This document shows, piece after piece, positions 55,398 to 63,816 of a stretch of 64,000 nucleotides of DNA. Source of the stretch: an uncultured Alphaproteobacteria bacterium (GTDB taxonomy: Bacteria > Pseudomonadota > Alphaproteobacteria > Rs-D84); contig CAKQSE010000004.1 in assembly GCA_934272785.1 (NCBI GenBank), positions 14,209-78,208 of the forward strand, given 5' to 3'. A program made the position numbers and the translations under genes. The notes below the pieces were generated by a model. The model had not been told where the DNA came from. It did not search any database and saw only the letters and a list, made by a program, of their open reading frames with translations. Positions within the stretch are counted from its first letter, which is position 1, and each line of letters begins with the position of its first letter.

Positions 55398-55426
55398 TTG
55401 ACAATTTGCGCTTTTGTCCCTATATA
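55398..55426 (+). promoter_or_regulatory. Promoter of the orphan gene at 55459
   Basis: Perfect TTGACA (55398-55403), 17-base spacer, TATATA (55421-55426). Start near 55433, leader about 26 bases with a GGGGGAC ribosome-binding site. Confidence 0.7.
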
Positions 55427-55458
55427 AAGACAGGTAAAAATTATCACAGGGGGACATT

Positions 55459-55902
55459 ATGCGCAAAGAATTTGGACCAACACACAAAAAGAAAAACACA
55501 TATAACGTTCAAGTCGAGGGGATTATCAGTAATTCCGACCTGTTCAGCCTGTGCAAATCGACCCCACTGGTGGTCATAAAATTAAATGGCACGCCACGTA
55601 ATCAAAATGGTGGCTTTCTGACATGCACCCGTTTTCCAAATCCATTTGCGTCGGACATGACCAAGACCGTAAAAACATTTAAATCAATTATGGGCGAAAA
55701 ACTGTCCACAACAATTATCGAATATATGGACAAAGAAACCGGCCAAACGGTCGCAACACTGTTTCCAACGGGGTTGTATATCCACGACGGATATGAACAC
55801 GATTATATGACACACCTGAATCACGCATCGCGCCGGGATCTGGCGTACCAGCTGGCTCTGCGCCAAGGATTGATTGAAAAATATATGTCAAAGCATCGTT
55901 AA
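55459..55902 (+). CDS. Orphan cytoplasmic protein, unknown
   Basis: 147 residues; basic N-terminus MRKEFGPTHKKKNTYNVQVEG, no signal or membrane segment, and an acidic-basic end RRDLAYQLALRQGLIEKYM that looks helical. A strong promoter and a GGGGGAC site leave little doubt that it is expressed. No known family is recognised. It follows parE but has its own promoter. Confidence 0.7.
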   Translation: MRKEFGPTHKKKNTYNVQVEGIISNSDLFSLCKSTPLVVIKLNGTPRNQNGGFLTCTRFPNPFASDMTKTVKTFKSIMGEKLSTTIIEYMDKETGQTVATLFPTGLYIHDGYEHDYMTHLNHASRRDLAYQLALRQGLIEKYMSKHR

Positions 55903-55904
55903 AA

Positions 55905-56052
55905 CCGCACCAAGCGGGGACCGGTAATACCACTACCCCGTCCACTACGTGGACACCCCTTCGCCAGCGAAGGGGAACTTGGTCCGCAACGGTAAAAAAC
56001 AAGCGCGCCTAAGGCGCGCAACATTGCTCTCTGCTCTCTGCACTCTGCTCTC
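55905..56052. repeat. Composite intergenic repeat island 4
   Basis: No gene seen. TACCACTACCCCGTCC, the CCCTTCGCCAGCGAAGGGGAACTTGG palindrome region (55957-55982), the GGTCCGCAACGGTAAAAAAC module (55981-56000) shared with islands 2 and 5, and inverted GAGAGCAGA copies (56021-56052). Confidence 0.75.
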
Positions 56053-56081
56053 TAAAAAAACGCGCCAATGGCGCGTTTTTT
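56053..56081 (-). terminator. Intrinsic terminator of the exported-protein gene at 56080
   Basis: ACGCGCC, AAT loop, GGCGCGT (56060-56076) with T-run on the minus strand. Confidence 0.75.
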
Positions 56082-56958
56082 ATTGCATTCCTACACTAAA
56101 CTCGTCACCGAAACTGGCCACCACCTGGCCCCCAACGGTGCACTGGATATCATCAAACCCGTTGGACAGTTGGTTCTTTTTTACAATATGACTGGTCACC
56201 AATGCGCCCGTTGTCCCCAACACCACCGCCGCAATCGAATCGGATGCCAGACGCGATGTATTAAAGTTACCCTGTTTATCACGCCATACAGATACCTGGA
56301 AATTATCGGACAATGCGTTCATTCGGGCATATGCACGCGTAATTTTCAAACGTGATGCACTTTGCATTGTGGCAATTGTCTGTGAATTATCCCCAGTTAT
56401 CGTCACAGAATACAAATTTGGTTGTTCTGTTGGCTTTGGCAATTCCTGGCAATATTCACTGCGCCCTGCATTATAGTAAAGTGGAACACTCTGCAATTTA
56501 CCATTTTCGTATTTGAGCACACTGACAGATGTATTATCGCCGACATTAAGGCAATTTTTCAATACCGGTAATGCTTTCCACTTATGACTGGTCTGATTAT
56601 CACCATGGTTTTCGTTTGTGCATTCAAAAACAAACTGGTCGCTACCTTGGGTTGTTGAAGCACCGACCGCGGCCCCAAATGGCAACCAAATTTTATCGCC
56701 TGGATTTTTTACCTCGCACCCGGTAATTTGTGAAGTTGCCCCAGACGCATTACAATCATAACATTTTTTATTTGTATCATTTGCCGGACGCACCCCACCA
56801 GTTGCACAGAATTCATACCCTGCACTGTCCACCCACAAATATTCATCCATGTAGGCATTTCTGGTCACGCTCTTGGCGCACGTCCCAACGGCATGAACCG
56901 GCGCATTGGAAACAATGCCAATCACAAACGCAAATACAACGGAACAGTATTTTCTCAT
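56080..56958 (-). CDS. Exported protein with a conserved C-terminal domain (F1)
   Basis: 292 residues. Signal peptide about 1-24 (VVFAFVIGIVSNAPVHA), cysteine-rich N-terminal half (about ten Cys including CYDCNASG), then a C-terminal domain of about 85 residues: SDNFQVSVWRDKQGNF, RLASDSIAAVVLGTTGAL (hydrophobic, membrane-like), VKKNQLSNGFDDI, GDEFSVGMQ. The same domain ends the protein at 62314. Function unknown. Confidence 0.7.
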   Translation of the reverse strand: MRKYCSVVFAFVIGIVSNAPVHAVGTCAKSVTRNAYMDEYLWVDSAGYEFCATGGVRPANDTNKKCYDCNASGATSQITGCEVKNPGDKIWLPFGAAVGASTTQGSDQFVFECTNENHGDNQTSHKWKALPVLKNCLNVGDNTSVSVLKYENGKLQSVPLYYNAGRSEYCQELPKPTEQPNLYSVTITGDNSQTIATMQSASRLKITRAYARMNALSDNFQVSVWRDKQGNFNTSRLASDSIAAVVLGTTGALVTSHIVKKNQLSNGFDDIQCTVGGQVVASFGDEFSVGMQ

Positions 56959-57026
56959 CTCTCTTGTCTATCCTATCCCAACAATTATAGCATATTTTGC
57001 GTTCAACCCCAATGGATTTTTTTGCA

Positions 57027-57050
57027 CAAGAAAACGCCCATCCTGGCGTT
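57027..57050 (-). terminator. Hairpin after dnaA
   Basis: AACGCC/GGCGTT six-pair stem followed by TTTTC on the minus strand; moderate strength. Confidence 0.5.
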
Positions 57051-57052
57051 CA

Positions 57053-58327
57053 TTATTTGTATTCTGCAACCATCTGATTGATTTGTGCCGCCAGGACCAA
57101 ATCACCCTGCTTTTGCTTTTCAATCTGGGCAATGGCATAGACAACAGTGGCATGATCACGGCCACCAACATAACCACCGATTTCGGCCAAGGACAGGTTT
57201 GTCGCGCCCTTTAACACCGCCATCATTGTCTGGCGTGCAATAACCAATGCGCGTGCGCGACCACGACCACAAACCGCATCATATGAAACACCCAACTTTT
57301 CGCACATATTGCGAACCATCGCGATTGGTGTCTTGGCACGCTGTAATGTGTCGGCCAACAAACGCGATGCAACCGTCATGTCAACTGTTGTGCCCATCAA
57401 TTCAGCATATGTTTTAACCTTGGTCGCGATACCAGATACCAAATGACCATCGGCCGCCGTGCGTGACGCCAATTCGGTTGCAACGTCCGATGTAACGCCC
57501 GCACGTAACAACATAACGCGACGAATGTTTTCATTTGGTGCCGCAACATCGGCAACCAGGCCAGACGCCATCACAGATTGTGCACGGCGATCAAAACCGG
57601 TCAAATTATTTGGGGTTGTGTTCGCGGTCAAAACAACGTTTTTACCCGCATTGCGCAAATCAGATATCAGTTGAATAAATTCTTCGCATGTTGCACGTTT
57701 GCCACCCAACGCCGCAACATCATCTAAAATAAATGTATCACAGTTACGGCAGTAATCCTTGAATGCAAAGATTGTGTGATCATGCAATGCACGTGTGAAA
57801 TCAGACACAAACTGGGCACCGGTCATCATGATTGTGCGACCCGCCGCCGCAGAATTTATGCAACGCGCCAGCAATGATTTACCACAACCCGCCGGGCCAT
57901 AAATAAACAGTGGTGAAAATGGAACCTGACCCGCCGCCAATTTTTTGCACGCCGTCAACGCAAACGCATTTTCATCAGATGAAATAAATTCATCAAAATC
58001 AGCCATCGCATCGCGCACCGCCGGTGTCGGGGTAAATGTCTGGATCGCATTGTCGTTTGCAACCGGTGCCGCCACAGACGCGCCACGGACCGCAATACGC
58101 ACCGCCAGACCAAATTCCGCCGCAACCGCATTTAATGTTGCACCATGCACCCCAGATATAAAGTCAGCCGAGAATTGATTCTGGGCGGTCAATACCAAGG
58201 TATCATTTTCAATTTCGAAATTCAGTGGGGCAATCCAAGACGAGAACGCAGCAGAATCCATTTTTGCGGCAATGGCCCCCTTGATTGTTTCCAAGTCAGT
58301 CATTTTTTTTGTCGCCGCTGCCTGCAT
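57053..58327 (-). CDS. dnaA: Chromosomal replication initiator DnaA, divergent
   Basis: 424 residues from the ATG at 58327 (AAGGAG upstream), shorter than the usual 450-500 because the domain II linker is small. Domain I about 10-90, AAA+ domain with Walker A GPAGCGKS (about 144-151; most DnaA have GGxGLGKT) and Walker B FILDDVAAL, then domain IV with GGRDHATVVYA, the DNA-box reading signature. The altered Walker A could affect ATP control. Downstream of dprA, with a 309-base gap holding palindromes. Confidence 0.9.
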   Translation of the reverse strand: MQAAATKKMTDLETIKGAIAAKMDSAAFSSWIAPLNFEIENDTLVLTAQNQFSADFISGVHGATLNAVAAEFGLAVRIAVRGASVAAPVANDNAIQTFTPTPAVRDAMADFDEFISSDENAFALTACKKLAAGQVPFSPLFIYGPAGCGKSLLARCINSAAAGRTIMMTGAQFVSDFTRALHDHTIFAFKDYCRNCDTFILDDVAALGGKRATCEEFIQLISDLRNAGKNVVLTANTTPNNLTGFDRRAQSVMASGLVADVAAPNENIRRVMLLRAGVTSDVATELASRTAADGHLVSGIATKVKTYAELMGTTVDMTVASRLLADTLQRAKTPIAMVRNMCEKLGVSYDAVCGRGRARALVIARQTMMAVLKGATNLSLAEIGGYVGGRDHATVVYAIAQIEKQKQGDLVLAAQINQMVAEYK

Positions 58328-58386
58328 GCCGTTTCTCCTTCCTTTCAGAGTTTCCTGCCAGCGCAAGAGTATAAAAATCACCTGCA

Positions 58387-58430
58387 CATAAACGCTAAAT
58401 TTTACTGGGTCATAAAATTTAGTGTTTATG
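58387..58430. repeat. Large inverted repeat upstream of dnaA
   Basis: 18-base arms (58387-58404 and 58413-58430) around an eight-base loop, with one C/T difference that would be a G-U pair in RNA. It lies about 60 bases before the dnaA start. A second 10-base palindrome (AAATGTTAAA / TTTAACATTT) is at 58542-58567. The gap 58328-58636 shows no TTATNCACA box. Confidence 0.75.
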
Positions 58431-58606
58431 TTAGCCCTACTTTTAAACCCTCTCGCTTTTGTTTTTGGATTGAGCGTTTGTTCTCAATCGTTTTGGATAC
58501 GTCAAATAAGTTATAAGATAAATTTAGATTTTCAACCAAATGTTAAACGTTTTTTTAACATTTATTTTTTGACAACGATTCGTTTTTTTGCCAGATTTCC
58601 GCGCGT

Positions 58607-58627
58607 TGTATATACACTGTATATACA
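58607..58627. promoter_or_regulatory. Tandem perfect palindromes TGTATATACA
   Basis: Two identical, self-complementary 10-base units (58607-58616 and 58618-58627) separated by one C, ten bases from the dprA stop. The phased spacing (11 bases, one helix turn) suits two dimers of a regulator binding the same face. Confidence 0.65.
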
Positions 58628-58636
58628 TAAAAAGTT

Positions 58637-59662
58637 TTAAACACGAACATATCCGCCCGATGTTTTTCGCACCAAACCCTGCAATTCCAGGACCACCAAA
58701 TCGCGTTTTATTTCCGAAATATTTTTTTTGACAATTTCTGCCAATACAGAATCAGACACCGGAACCGTTCCAATTTTATCCAACAGCGAATTTTCATTTT
58801 CACTTTTTTCTGATTTTTTTTGTTTTTGTTCCGATTTTTTTGTCGTGGCAAAGAAATCAGACGCCCCAACACACAATTCGGCCACACCTGATTTTATCAA
58901 TGAATTTGGGCCCGCGCCCCGGGAATCCGACGGATGCGACGGGATTGCATATATTTTGCGCCCAATATCACATGCGAATCGGGCGGTTCGCATACTGCCA
59001 GAATTCATATCAGCCTCGCCCAATATCAATTTTTCCCCGATTCCTGCGACCCAGCGATTACGCTGGACAAAATTTGTTGCGACTGGAACAAAACCAACCG
59101 GCATTTCACTGATAACCACACCGCGCGCAACAATGTCCCAATACAACGATTCGTTTTCGGTCGGCCAAATATAATCCACCCCGCCCGCCAAAACCGCGAT
59201 TGTCTGGGTGTCACCCGCCGCGCGCAATGCGCCACGGTGTGCGGCCGTATCTGTTCCTATTGCCATTCCAGATGTAACAACGATATCATGCGATGCAAAC
59301 TGGGTCGCCATATCGGCAATAAATTCCATACCTGCGGCGGTTGCATGACGCGTTCCGACCATTGAAACCGCGGGCCGGCGCAAAGTGTCCAGATTTCCCC
59401 GCGCCGTAATCACCGGCGGATGATTTCGTACGTCGCGCAGCCGCGCCGGATAATAATCGTCATCGTCACATATATAATGTATATCCAATGTCGTCGCCCG
59501 TTCCATTTCACGCGAAACCGCATCACGATGCGCCGGTGATGGATTCAACGCCCCCACTGCCGCGGCCACATCACCACCGAATCGCGTCACCAGTTCGTTA
59601 TATCGCACCGGTCCAATTCCCGGTGTCCGCAGAATCAATAATCTGTTAAATAATTTTTCCAT
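58637..59662 (-). CDS. dprA: DNA-processing protein DprA
   Basis: Loads RecA on incoming single-stranded DNA in transformation. 341 residues: N-terminal SAM-like part (GIGPVRYNELVTRFGG), Rossmann-like core with VGTRHATAAGMEF, VTSGMAIGTDTAAHRGAL and the DNA-binding EMPVGFVPVATNFVQRNR, then a winged-helix end (PVSDSVLAEIVKKNISEIKRDLVVLELQGLV). TATATT lies six bases before the ATG and no ribosome-binding site is present. Confidence 0.92.
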   Translation of the reverse strand: MEKLFNRLLILRTPGIGPVRYNELVTRFGGDVAAAVGALNPSPAHRDAVSREMERATTLDIHYICDDDDYYPARLRDVRNHPPVITARGNLDTLRRPAVSMVGTRHATAAGMEFIADMATQFASHDIVVTSGMAIGTDTAAHRGALRAAGDTQTIAVLAGGVDYIWPTENESLYWDIVARGVVISEMPVGFVPVATNFVQRNRWVAGIGEKLILGEADMNSGSMRTARFACDIGRKIYAIPSHPSDSRGAGPNSLIKSGVAELCVGASDFFATTKKSEQKQKKSEKSENENSLLDKIGTVPVSDSVLAEIVKKNISEIKRDLVVLELQGLVRKTSGGYVRV

Positions 59663-59699
59663 GGCACCAATATAATAAAAACCGCATATATATTAAAAG

Positions 59700-59732
59700 T
59701 AAAAAACGTCCCAAGTGTGGGACGTTTTTTAT
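59700..59732. terminator. Terminator after the exported-protein gene at 59749
   Basis: ACGTCCC, loop, GGGACGT with A-run and T-run at either side; serves the minus-strand gene. Confidence 0.75.
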
Positions 59733-59748
59733 CTGAACACTTATATAA

Positions 59749-60600
59749 TTACGATTCCCAGATTTGCAACAGGCCCTCGTAATCAAATTTCTGGCATTCT
59801 TCGGGTTTTTCCGCGCCGTTCCAAATGTCTTTATCGCATTCGTTACGCAACTCTTTCAAATAGCGACCAAATTCATTATATTCAGACGCCTTTTCCTTTT
59901 TTAATACCAGCAACTGGCTGCGCAACTGTTCGCTCTCGCTCAGTGACTTTTGCCCTTCGACCGCGCCACCAATCAACTTGTTTCCGAACAGTTCCATAAT
60001 ACCAACGCCAACGGCCGCGCCACCGACACCGGCACCAATGGTTGCCCATGTACGTGTGGATTTTTTCGCATCCAAGATACGCTGTTTAATCTTGGCCTCG
60101 TCCGCCCATTCACCACATGTGATATTGCGGCCCCATTCAAAATACTTCGCCGGAACATCAGACACGCTGACCTTTGGATCAGATGATTTCAACTCAACAC
60201 GAACAAAGCATGTGTTGTTTTTCGGTTCTTCGACATCTTCGACCATGCTGGCATAATTGTTCAGGTTGCTGTAACGCGACGCCCAAACGAACGTATTACC
60301 CATACCAACATTGTTGTTTATGCATGCATTTTTTTCCTTTTCGCGCATATCGATGGCTGGCTTGGTATCATCAGGCTCAACCCGCGTGCTGGATTTGCTG
60401 GTATCCGGTGTGGTTGTCGGATTGCTGGACACAGACATCGTCGCCATAGACGCCATTTGCGCCTTGGACGCGCTGCTTGCCCGATTGGCCGTGCCAACCA
60501 TCTGGGCCTGGACAGAACGACGCGACTGGCCCGCCGGTGTCAATGCCAACGCCGGTGTCGCCACCACACAACATAAAATCACAGAAATTATTTTATTCAT
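59749..60600 (-). CDS. Exported protein, unknown (F3)
   Basis: 283 residues. Signal peptide MNKIISVILCCVVATPALA. Ser/Thr/Ala-rich linker (about 40-75), a cysteine-bearing globular part, then STRTWATIGAGVGGAAVGVG, a glycine-rich membrane-like stretch in the position that the hydrophobic motif holds in F1 and F2, and a charged helical end. It may belong to the same broad group of membrane-anchored exported proteins. G-rich ribosome-binding site (GGGGGGAT). Confidence 0.65.
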   Translation of the reverse strand: MNKIISVILCCVVATPALALTPAGQSRRSVQAQMVGTANRASSASKAQMASMATMSVSSNPTTTPDTSKSSTRVEPDDTKPAIDMREKEKNACINNNVGMGNTFVWASRYSNLNNYASMVEDVEEPKNNTCFVRVELKSSDPKVSVSDVPAKYFEWGRNITCGEWADEAKIKQRILDAKKSTRTWATIGAGVGGAAVGVGIMELFGNKLIGGAVEGQKSLSESEQLRSQLLVLKKEKASEYNEFGRYLKELRNECDKDIWNGAEKPEECQKFDYEGLLQIWES

Positions 60601-60670
60601 CTATATCCCCCCTGGGTATATCTCTTGGGGGTATTATATCACAAAATGCACCTAAAATAAAGGCAAAATA

Positions 60671-60703
60671 CAATAAAAAACAGCGGCCGCATACGCGACC
60701 GCC
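60671..60703 (-). terminator. Intrinsic terminator of plsY
   Basis: GCGGtCGC, GTAT loop, GCGgCCGC on the minus strand, followed by TGTTTTTTATTG. Confidence 0.75.
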
Positions 60704-60717
60704 ATGAAATCTGGATA

Positions 60718-61305
60718 CTATTTTTTCCATTTCCACTCTATCTTGGACTCGGTCCCACCGACCAGACGCCCAATATTTTCACGATGCCGCCACAGGCAAA
60801 CCAACGCAATCGCCAGAAACGCAAACCCAACATGCACGTTCATAACAAAACCCAAGATTGGCATTAAACAGAACACGACAATCGCCCCCAGTGACGAATA
60901 CCCCGACGACAGTGCAACAATCAACCACTCGATACCACATATTATAAACAACAACGGATTTGTCGCCATCAGCACACCGAACAGCGATGAAATCCCCTTG
61001 CCCCCGTGAAAGCGCAACCATACTGGATAGCAATGCCCAATAATCGCGACGAATCCGCACCATGCGCCAAACGCCACGCCACCGATTGCCTGGCCCAGCA
61101 ATACCGCCGCAATGGCCTTGGCCATATCCAGCAACCAAACCGCGCCCGCCATACGCAGGCCACCCACGCGCATAACGTTTGTGGCACCGATGTTACCACT
61201 GCCCACCTTGCGCAAATCGCCCCGCCCCATCAGGCGTGTAAATACCAATCCCATTGGGATAGATCCCAACAAATAAGAAATAATCAGTGCAATTACATAC
61301 ATCAT
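60718..61305 (-). CDS. plsY: Acyl-phosphate glycerol-3-phosphate acyltransferase
   Basis: Starts phospholipid synthesis with acyl phosphate. 195 residues, five membrane helices. Motifs: KVGSGNIGATNVMRVGG, the GGKG box in FHGGKGIS, and GHCYPVWLRFHGG. Two ATGs in tandem (61305, 61302) follow AAGGAA. With PlsC and PgsA it covers most of the phosphatidate branch in this window. Confidence 0.93.
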   Translation of the reverse strand: MMYVIALIISYLLGSIPMGLVFTRLMGRGDLRKVGSGNIGATNVMRVGGLRMAGAVWLLDMAKAIAAVLLGQAIGGVAFGAWCGFVAIIGHCYPVWLRFHGGKGISSLFGVLMATNPLLFIICGIEWLIVALSSGYSSLGAIVVFCLMPILGFVMNVHVGFAFLAIALVCLWRHRENIGRLVGGTESKIEWKWKK

Positions 61306-61378
61306 TTTATTTTTCCTTGATTTTGTGTTTGTTTTTTATAGAATAGCAGGAAACTTGAATAAATAAAAGGAAAATAAA

Positions 61379-61639
61379 GTGGCAAATCATAAGTCATCTG
61401 AAAAAAGAATTTCTGTTACGGCCAAGAAGAACGCCGTGAACACCGCCCGTCGCAGCATTGTAAAAACTGCAACGAAAAAGGCATTGGTTGCAATTGAATC
61501 TGGGGACAAGGCCGCCGCAACTGCCGCTGCCCGCGCCGCAGAAAGCAAGATTATGAAATCTGCTGGCAAGGTTATGCCAAAGCAGCGTGCTGCGCGCAAG
61601 ATTTCACGTCTGGCGAAAAAAGTTTCAAAAATGGCATAA
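61379..61639 (+). CDS. rpsT: 30S ribosomal protein S20
   Basis: 86 residues from a GTG start at 61379 with AAAAGGAA upstream. Helical and highly basic, MANHKSSEKRISVTAKKNAV, with the S20 end KQRAARKISRLAKKVSKMA. A GTG start is common for rpsT and reduces translation under S20 autocontrol. Confidence 0.93.
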   Translation: MANHKSSEKRISVTAKKNAVNTARRSIVKTATKKALVAIESGDKAAATAAARAAESKIMKSAGKVMPKQRAARKISRLAKKVSKMA

Positions 61640-61658
61640 TTGCCATTATCGTGGCGAT

Positions 61659-61686
61659 TCGGCGCACATTTCTGTGCGCCTTTTGC
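61659..61686 (+). terminator. Intrinsic terminator of rpsT
   Basis: GGCGCACA, TTTC loop, TGTGCGCC, followed by TTTTGC. Confidence 0.7.
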
Positions 61687-61689
61687 TGT

Positions 61690-62285
61690 ATCACCGCCCC
61701 TCCTCCGGGGCGATTTTTATTGTTAAAGAACATGCACCCCCACCGCGTTGAAAGTAAGAGTGATTTAGTAATAAAGTAAAGTTCCCCCTCTGGGAGGGGA
61801 ACTAGTAGCAGGTGCGCATACGCGCAACATTACCCACCTGGATTCTGGGGTCCAGCCCCAGAATGACGCATACGAGAAATTCCGCAACACAGATTTGAAC
61901 AATGTTCATGACATAAAAAACATACTACCGCCTTTGTCATCCTGTGGCTTGACCACAGGATCCAGGTCTATGGTGTTGCAAGCGACGCGAGCACATCCAT
62001 TGCTCTCTGCGCATTGCTCTCTCTAGTAAAGACCACCCCGGCACTGCGTGTCACCCCTCCACAGGAGGGGAACTTGGTCCGCAACGGTAAAAAACAAGTG
62101 TATATGCGTGCACTACTGTTTGTTTCCACCGCCGGCAATCACCCACACCCCATCGTCATACCGGCGCAGGCCGGTATCCATTGCCCCGCAGGGACAACGA
62201 AAAGACCACCCCGGCACTGCGTGCCACCCCTCCACAGGAGGGGAACTGCGCTTTATCACTAAATCACTTACTCACTTTATCACTA
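61690..62285. repeat. Composite intergenic repeat island 5
   Basis: About 600 bases with no supportable gene. Contains TTCTGGGGTCCAGCCCCAGAATGACG (61849-61874), a CATCCTGTGGCTTGACCACAGGATCC palindrome (61938-61963), inverted GAGAGCAGA copies (62000-62023), two copies of a block around GACCACCCCGGCACTGCGTG (62029 and 62203), the CGGTAAAAAACAAGTG module (62085-62100) and the ACCGGCGCAGGCCGGTATCC palindrome (62160-62179). Confidence 0.8.
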
Positions 62286-62316
62286 ATAAAAAAACGGGGC
62301 TATGCCCCGTTTTTTA
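62286..62316 (-). terminator. Intrinsic terminator of the exported-protein gene at 62314
   Basis: ACGGGGC, TAT loop, GCCCCGT (62294-62310), with T-run on the minus strand. Confidence 0.8.
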
Positions 62317-63798
62317 TTGCATTCCTACACTGAACTCGTCACCCCAGCCGGCAACCGTCTGGCCGCCTATCTGGCAATTGATGTCTTCGAATCCACTGGA
62401 TACCTGATTCTTTTTTACTATGTTACTGGTTACCAACGCACCTGTTGTCCCCAATACCACCGCAGCAATCGAATCGGATGCCAGACGTGCCGTGTTAAAG
62501 TTACCCTCGGCATTTTTCCACACCGATACCTGAAAGTCATTTGACATGCCGTTCAGCTTTTTATACAGACTGGTGATCTTGGTCCGGGACGCCGCCTGAG
62601 CCTCGGTCTTGATCAGTGCGGCACTCTTGACACACTGGGTGCCTGCCTCGTTCACAACATACCCATCGGTCGTACATTTGCACTCCGTGCCCGTCCATTT
62701 CGCACCAACAATTTTTCCACATGCGATCACTGCCGGTTTGTATTCGCACTTGCCGCGAACAAAATGTTTTGAATCATCATCACACGCACATACTTTTTTC
62801 TCGACATCCCAATACGCGCCAGACGCTTGAGCCGTCGATGCTGTGCATTCTTGTTCCATTTTGACTACATCTTTTATTTTGCAAGATTTGCTGGCCGTAT
62901 CAAATTCATAGTCTGCACTCTCGCATACACATTTGTCACCACTCAGGACCAAGTGTTTGGTGTTTTTGTCACACGTACATTTTTTATTTTTCTCCTCCCA
63001 ACCGCCACCAGAGTCAGTGCACGCTTGCTTTTTATTATCTGTTTCGACCCGCTGCTGTTCGGTTCTTCTTTGTTCTTCCCTGCGAGCTTCGGTTTCCACA
63101 CATTTTTTACCGCCCGTGGCAACCACATAACCTTCTTTGCAGCCGTTCTTTTTGATTGTTATATCCCAACCGTCTTTCGTGCACTTGCCTGTGCAGACGT
63201 TATCTTTCAGATTCTTGGTCGAGGCCAACGGCCCCGAGACTTTATGCAAAGAACTATTGCATTCTATATTCACACTGGCACCAATATCCGAATAACTACC
63301 ATCACCGTTCGTACAATTGGAACCTTTCTTCTCTATGCACTTGCCATCTAATTCAATATATCCCGAGTCACATTCATACCCGGTACAAGCTTCAACGGAC
63401 ACAGCAACAACTGACGCATCACTCGAGGCAACCACGCTGCCCGTCTGTGGATTAAGCATTACCTCATGTGCATTTTCATCATCTTTAAGTTTTGTGTATT
63501 TAGATTTACACGCTGATGCCTCCTTACGACGCCATAAATCACCAGAACCTTCAATATGACATGTGTATACGGAGTTTTTATATGTTGTACCCTCATGCGT
63601 TGATATCAGTGCAGAAATAGTCTCACCGTTTCCGCAATAGGCCTTATTACAATAAAAAGCACCCTTGATACCAGGAATAGTAAGATACTCATTTGCAGCA
63701 CCAACTTTGTCTGTTTGAGCTACGCACTTAGCCCAAACCGCGTTTAAGTTGAATAGAAATATCCCACAAAAAGCAACAAAAACAACGCGTTTTACCAT
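62314..63798 (-). CDS. Exported cysteine-rich protein with a conserved C-terminal domain (F2)
   Basis: 494 residues from the ATG at 63798 (AAAGGG upstream). Signal peptide about 1-22 (VVFVAFCGIFLFNLNAVWA). The centre is cysteine-rich with EGF-like modules of the type CxCDxxTKHLVLSGDKCVC and CACDDDSKHFVRGKC, joined by a charged coiled stretch (EARREEQRRTEQQRVE). The last 85 or so residues match F1: RLASDSIAAVVLGTTGAL, IVKKNQVSSGFEDI, GDEFSVGMQ. Probably a surface protein anchored by that end. Its promoter region contains the inverted repeat described at 63817. Confidence 0.75.
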   Translation of the reverse strand: MVKRVVFVAFCGIFLFNLNAVWAKCVAQTDKVGAANEYLTIPGIKGAFYCNKAYCGNGETISALISTHEGTTYKNSVYTCHIEGSGDLWRRKEASACKSKYTKLKDDENAHEVMLNPQTGSVVASSDASVVAVSVEACTGYECDSGYIELDGKCIEKKGSNCTNGDGSYSDIGASVNIECNSSLHKVSGPLASTKNLKDNVCTGKCTKDGWDITIKKNGCKEGYVVATGGKKCVETEARREEQRRTEQQRVETDNKKQACTDSGGGWEEKNKKCTCDKNTKHLVLSGDKCVCESADYEFDTASKSCKIKDVVKMEQECTASTAQASGAYWDVEKKVCACDDDSKHFVRGKCEYKPAVIACGKIVGAKWTGTECKCTTDGYVVNEAGTQCVKSAALIKTEAQAASRTKITSLYKKLNGMSNDFQVSVWKNAEGNFNTARLASDSIAAVVLGTTGALVTSNIVKKNQVSSGFEDINCQIGGQTVAGWGDEFSVGMQ

Positions 63799-63816
63799 TC
63801 TTATCACCCTTTATCC

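Noticed and set aside
58328..58636. Canonical oriC next to dnaA
   Set aside because: No TTATNCACA box or cluster of near matches was found on either strand. The palindromes are kept as a finding, not as an origin.
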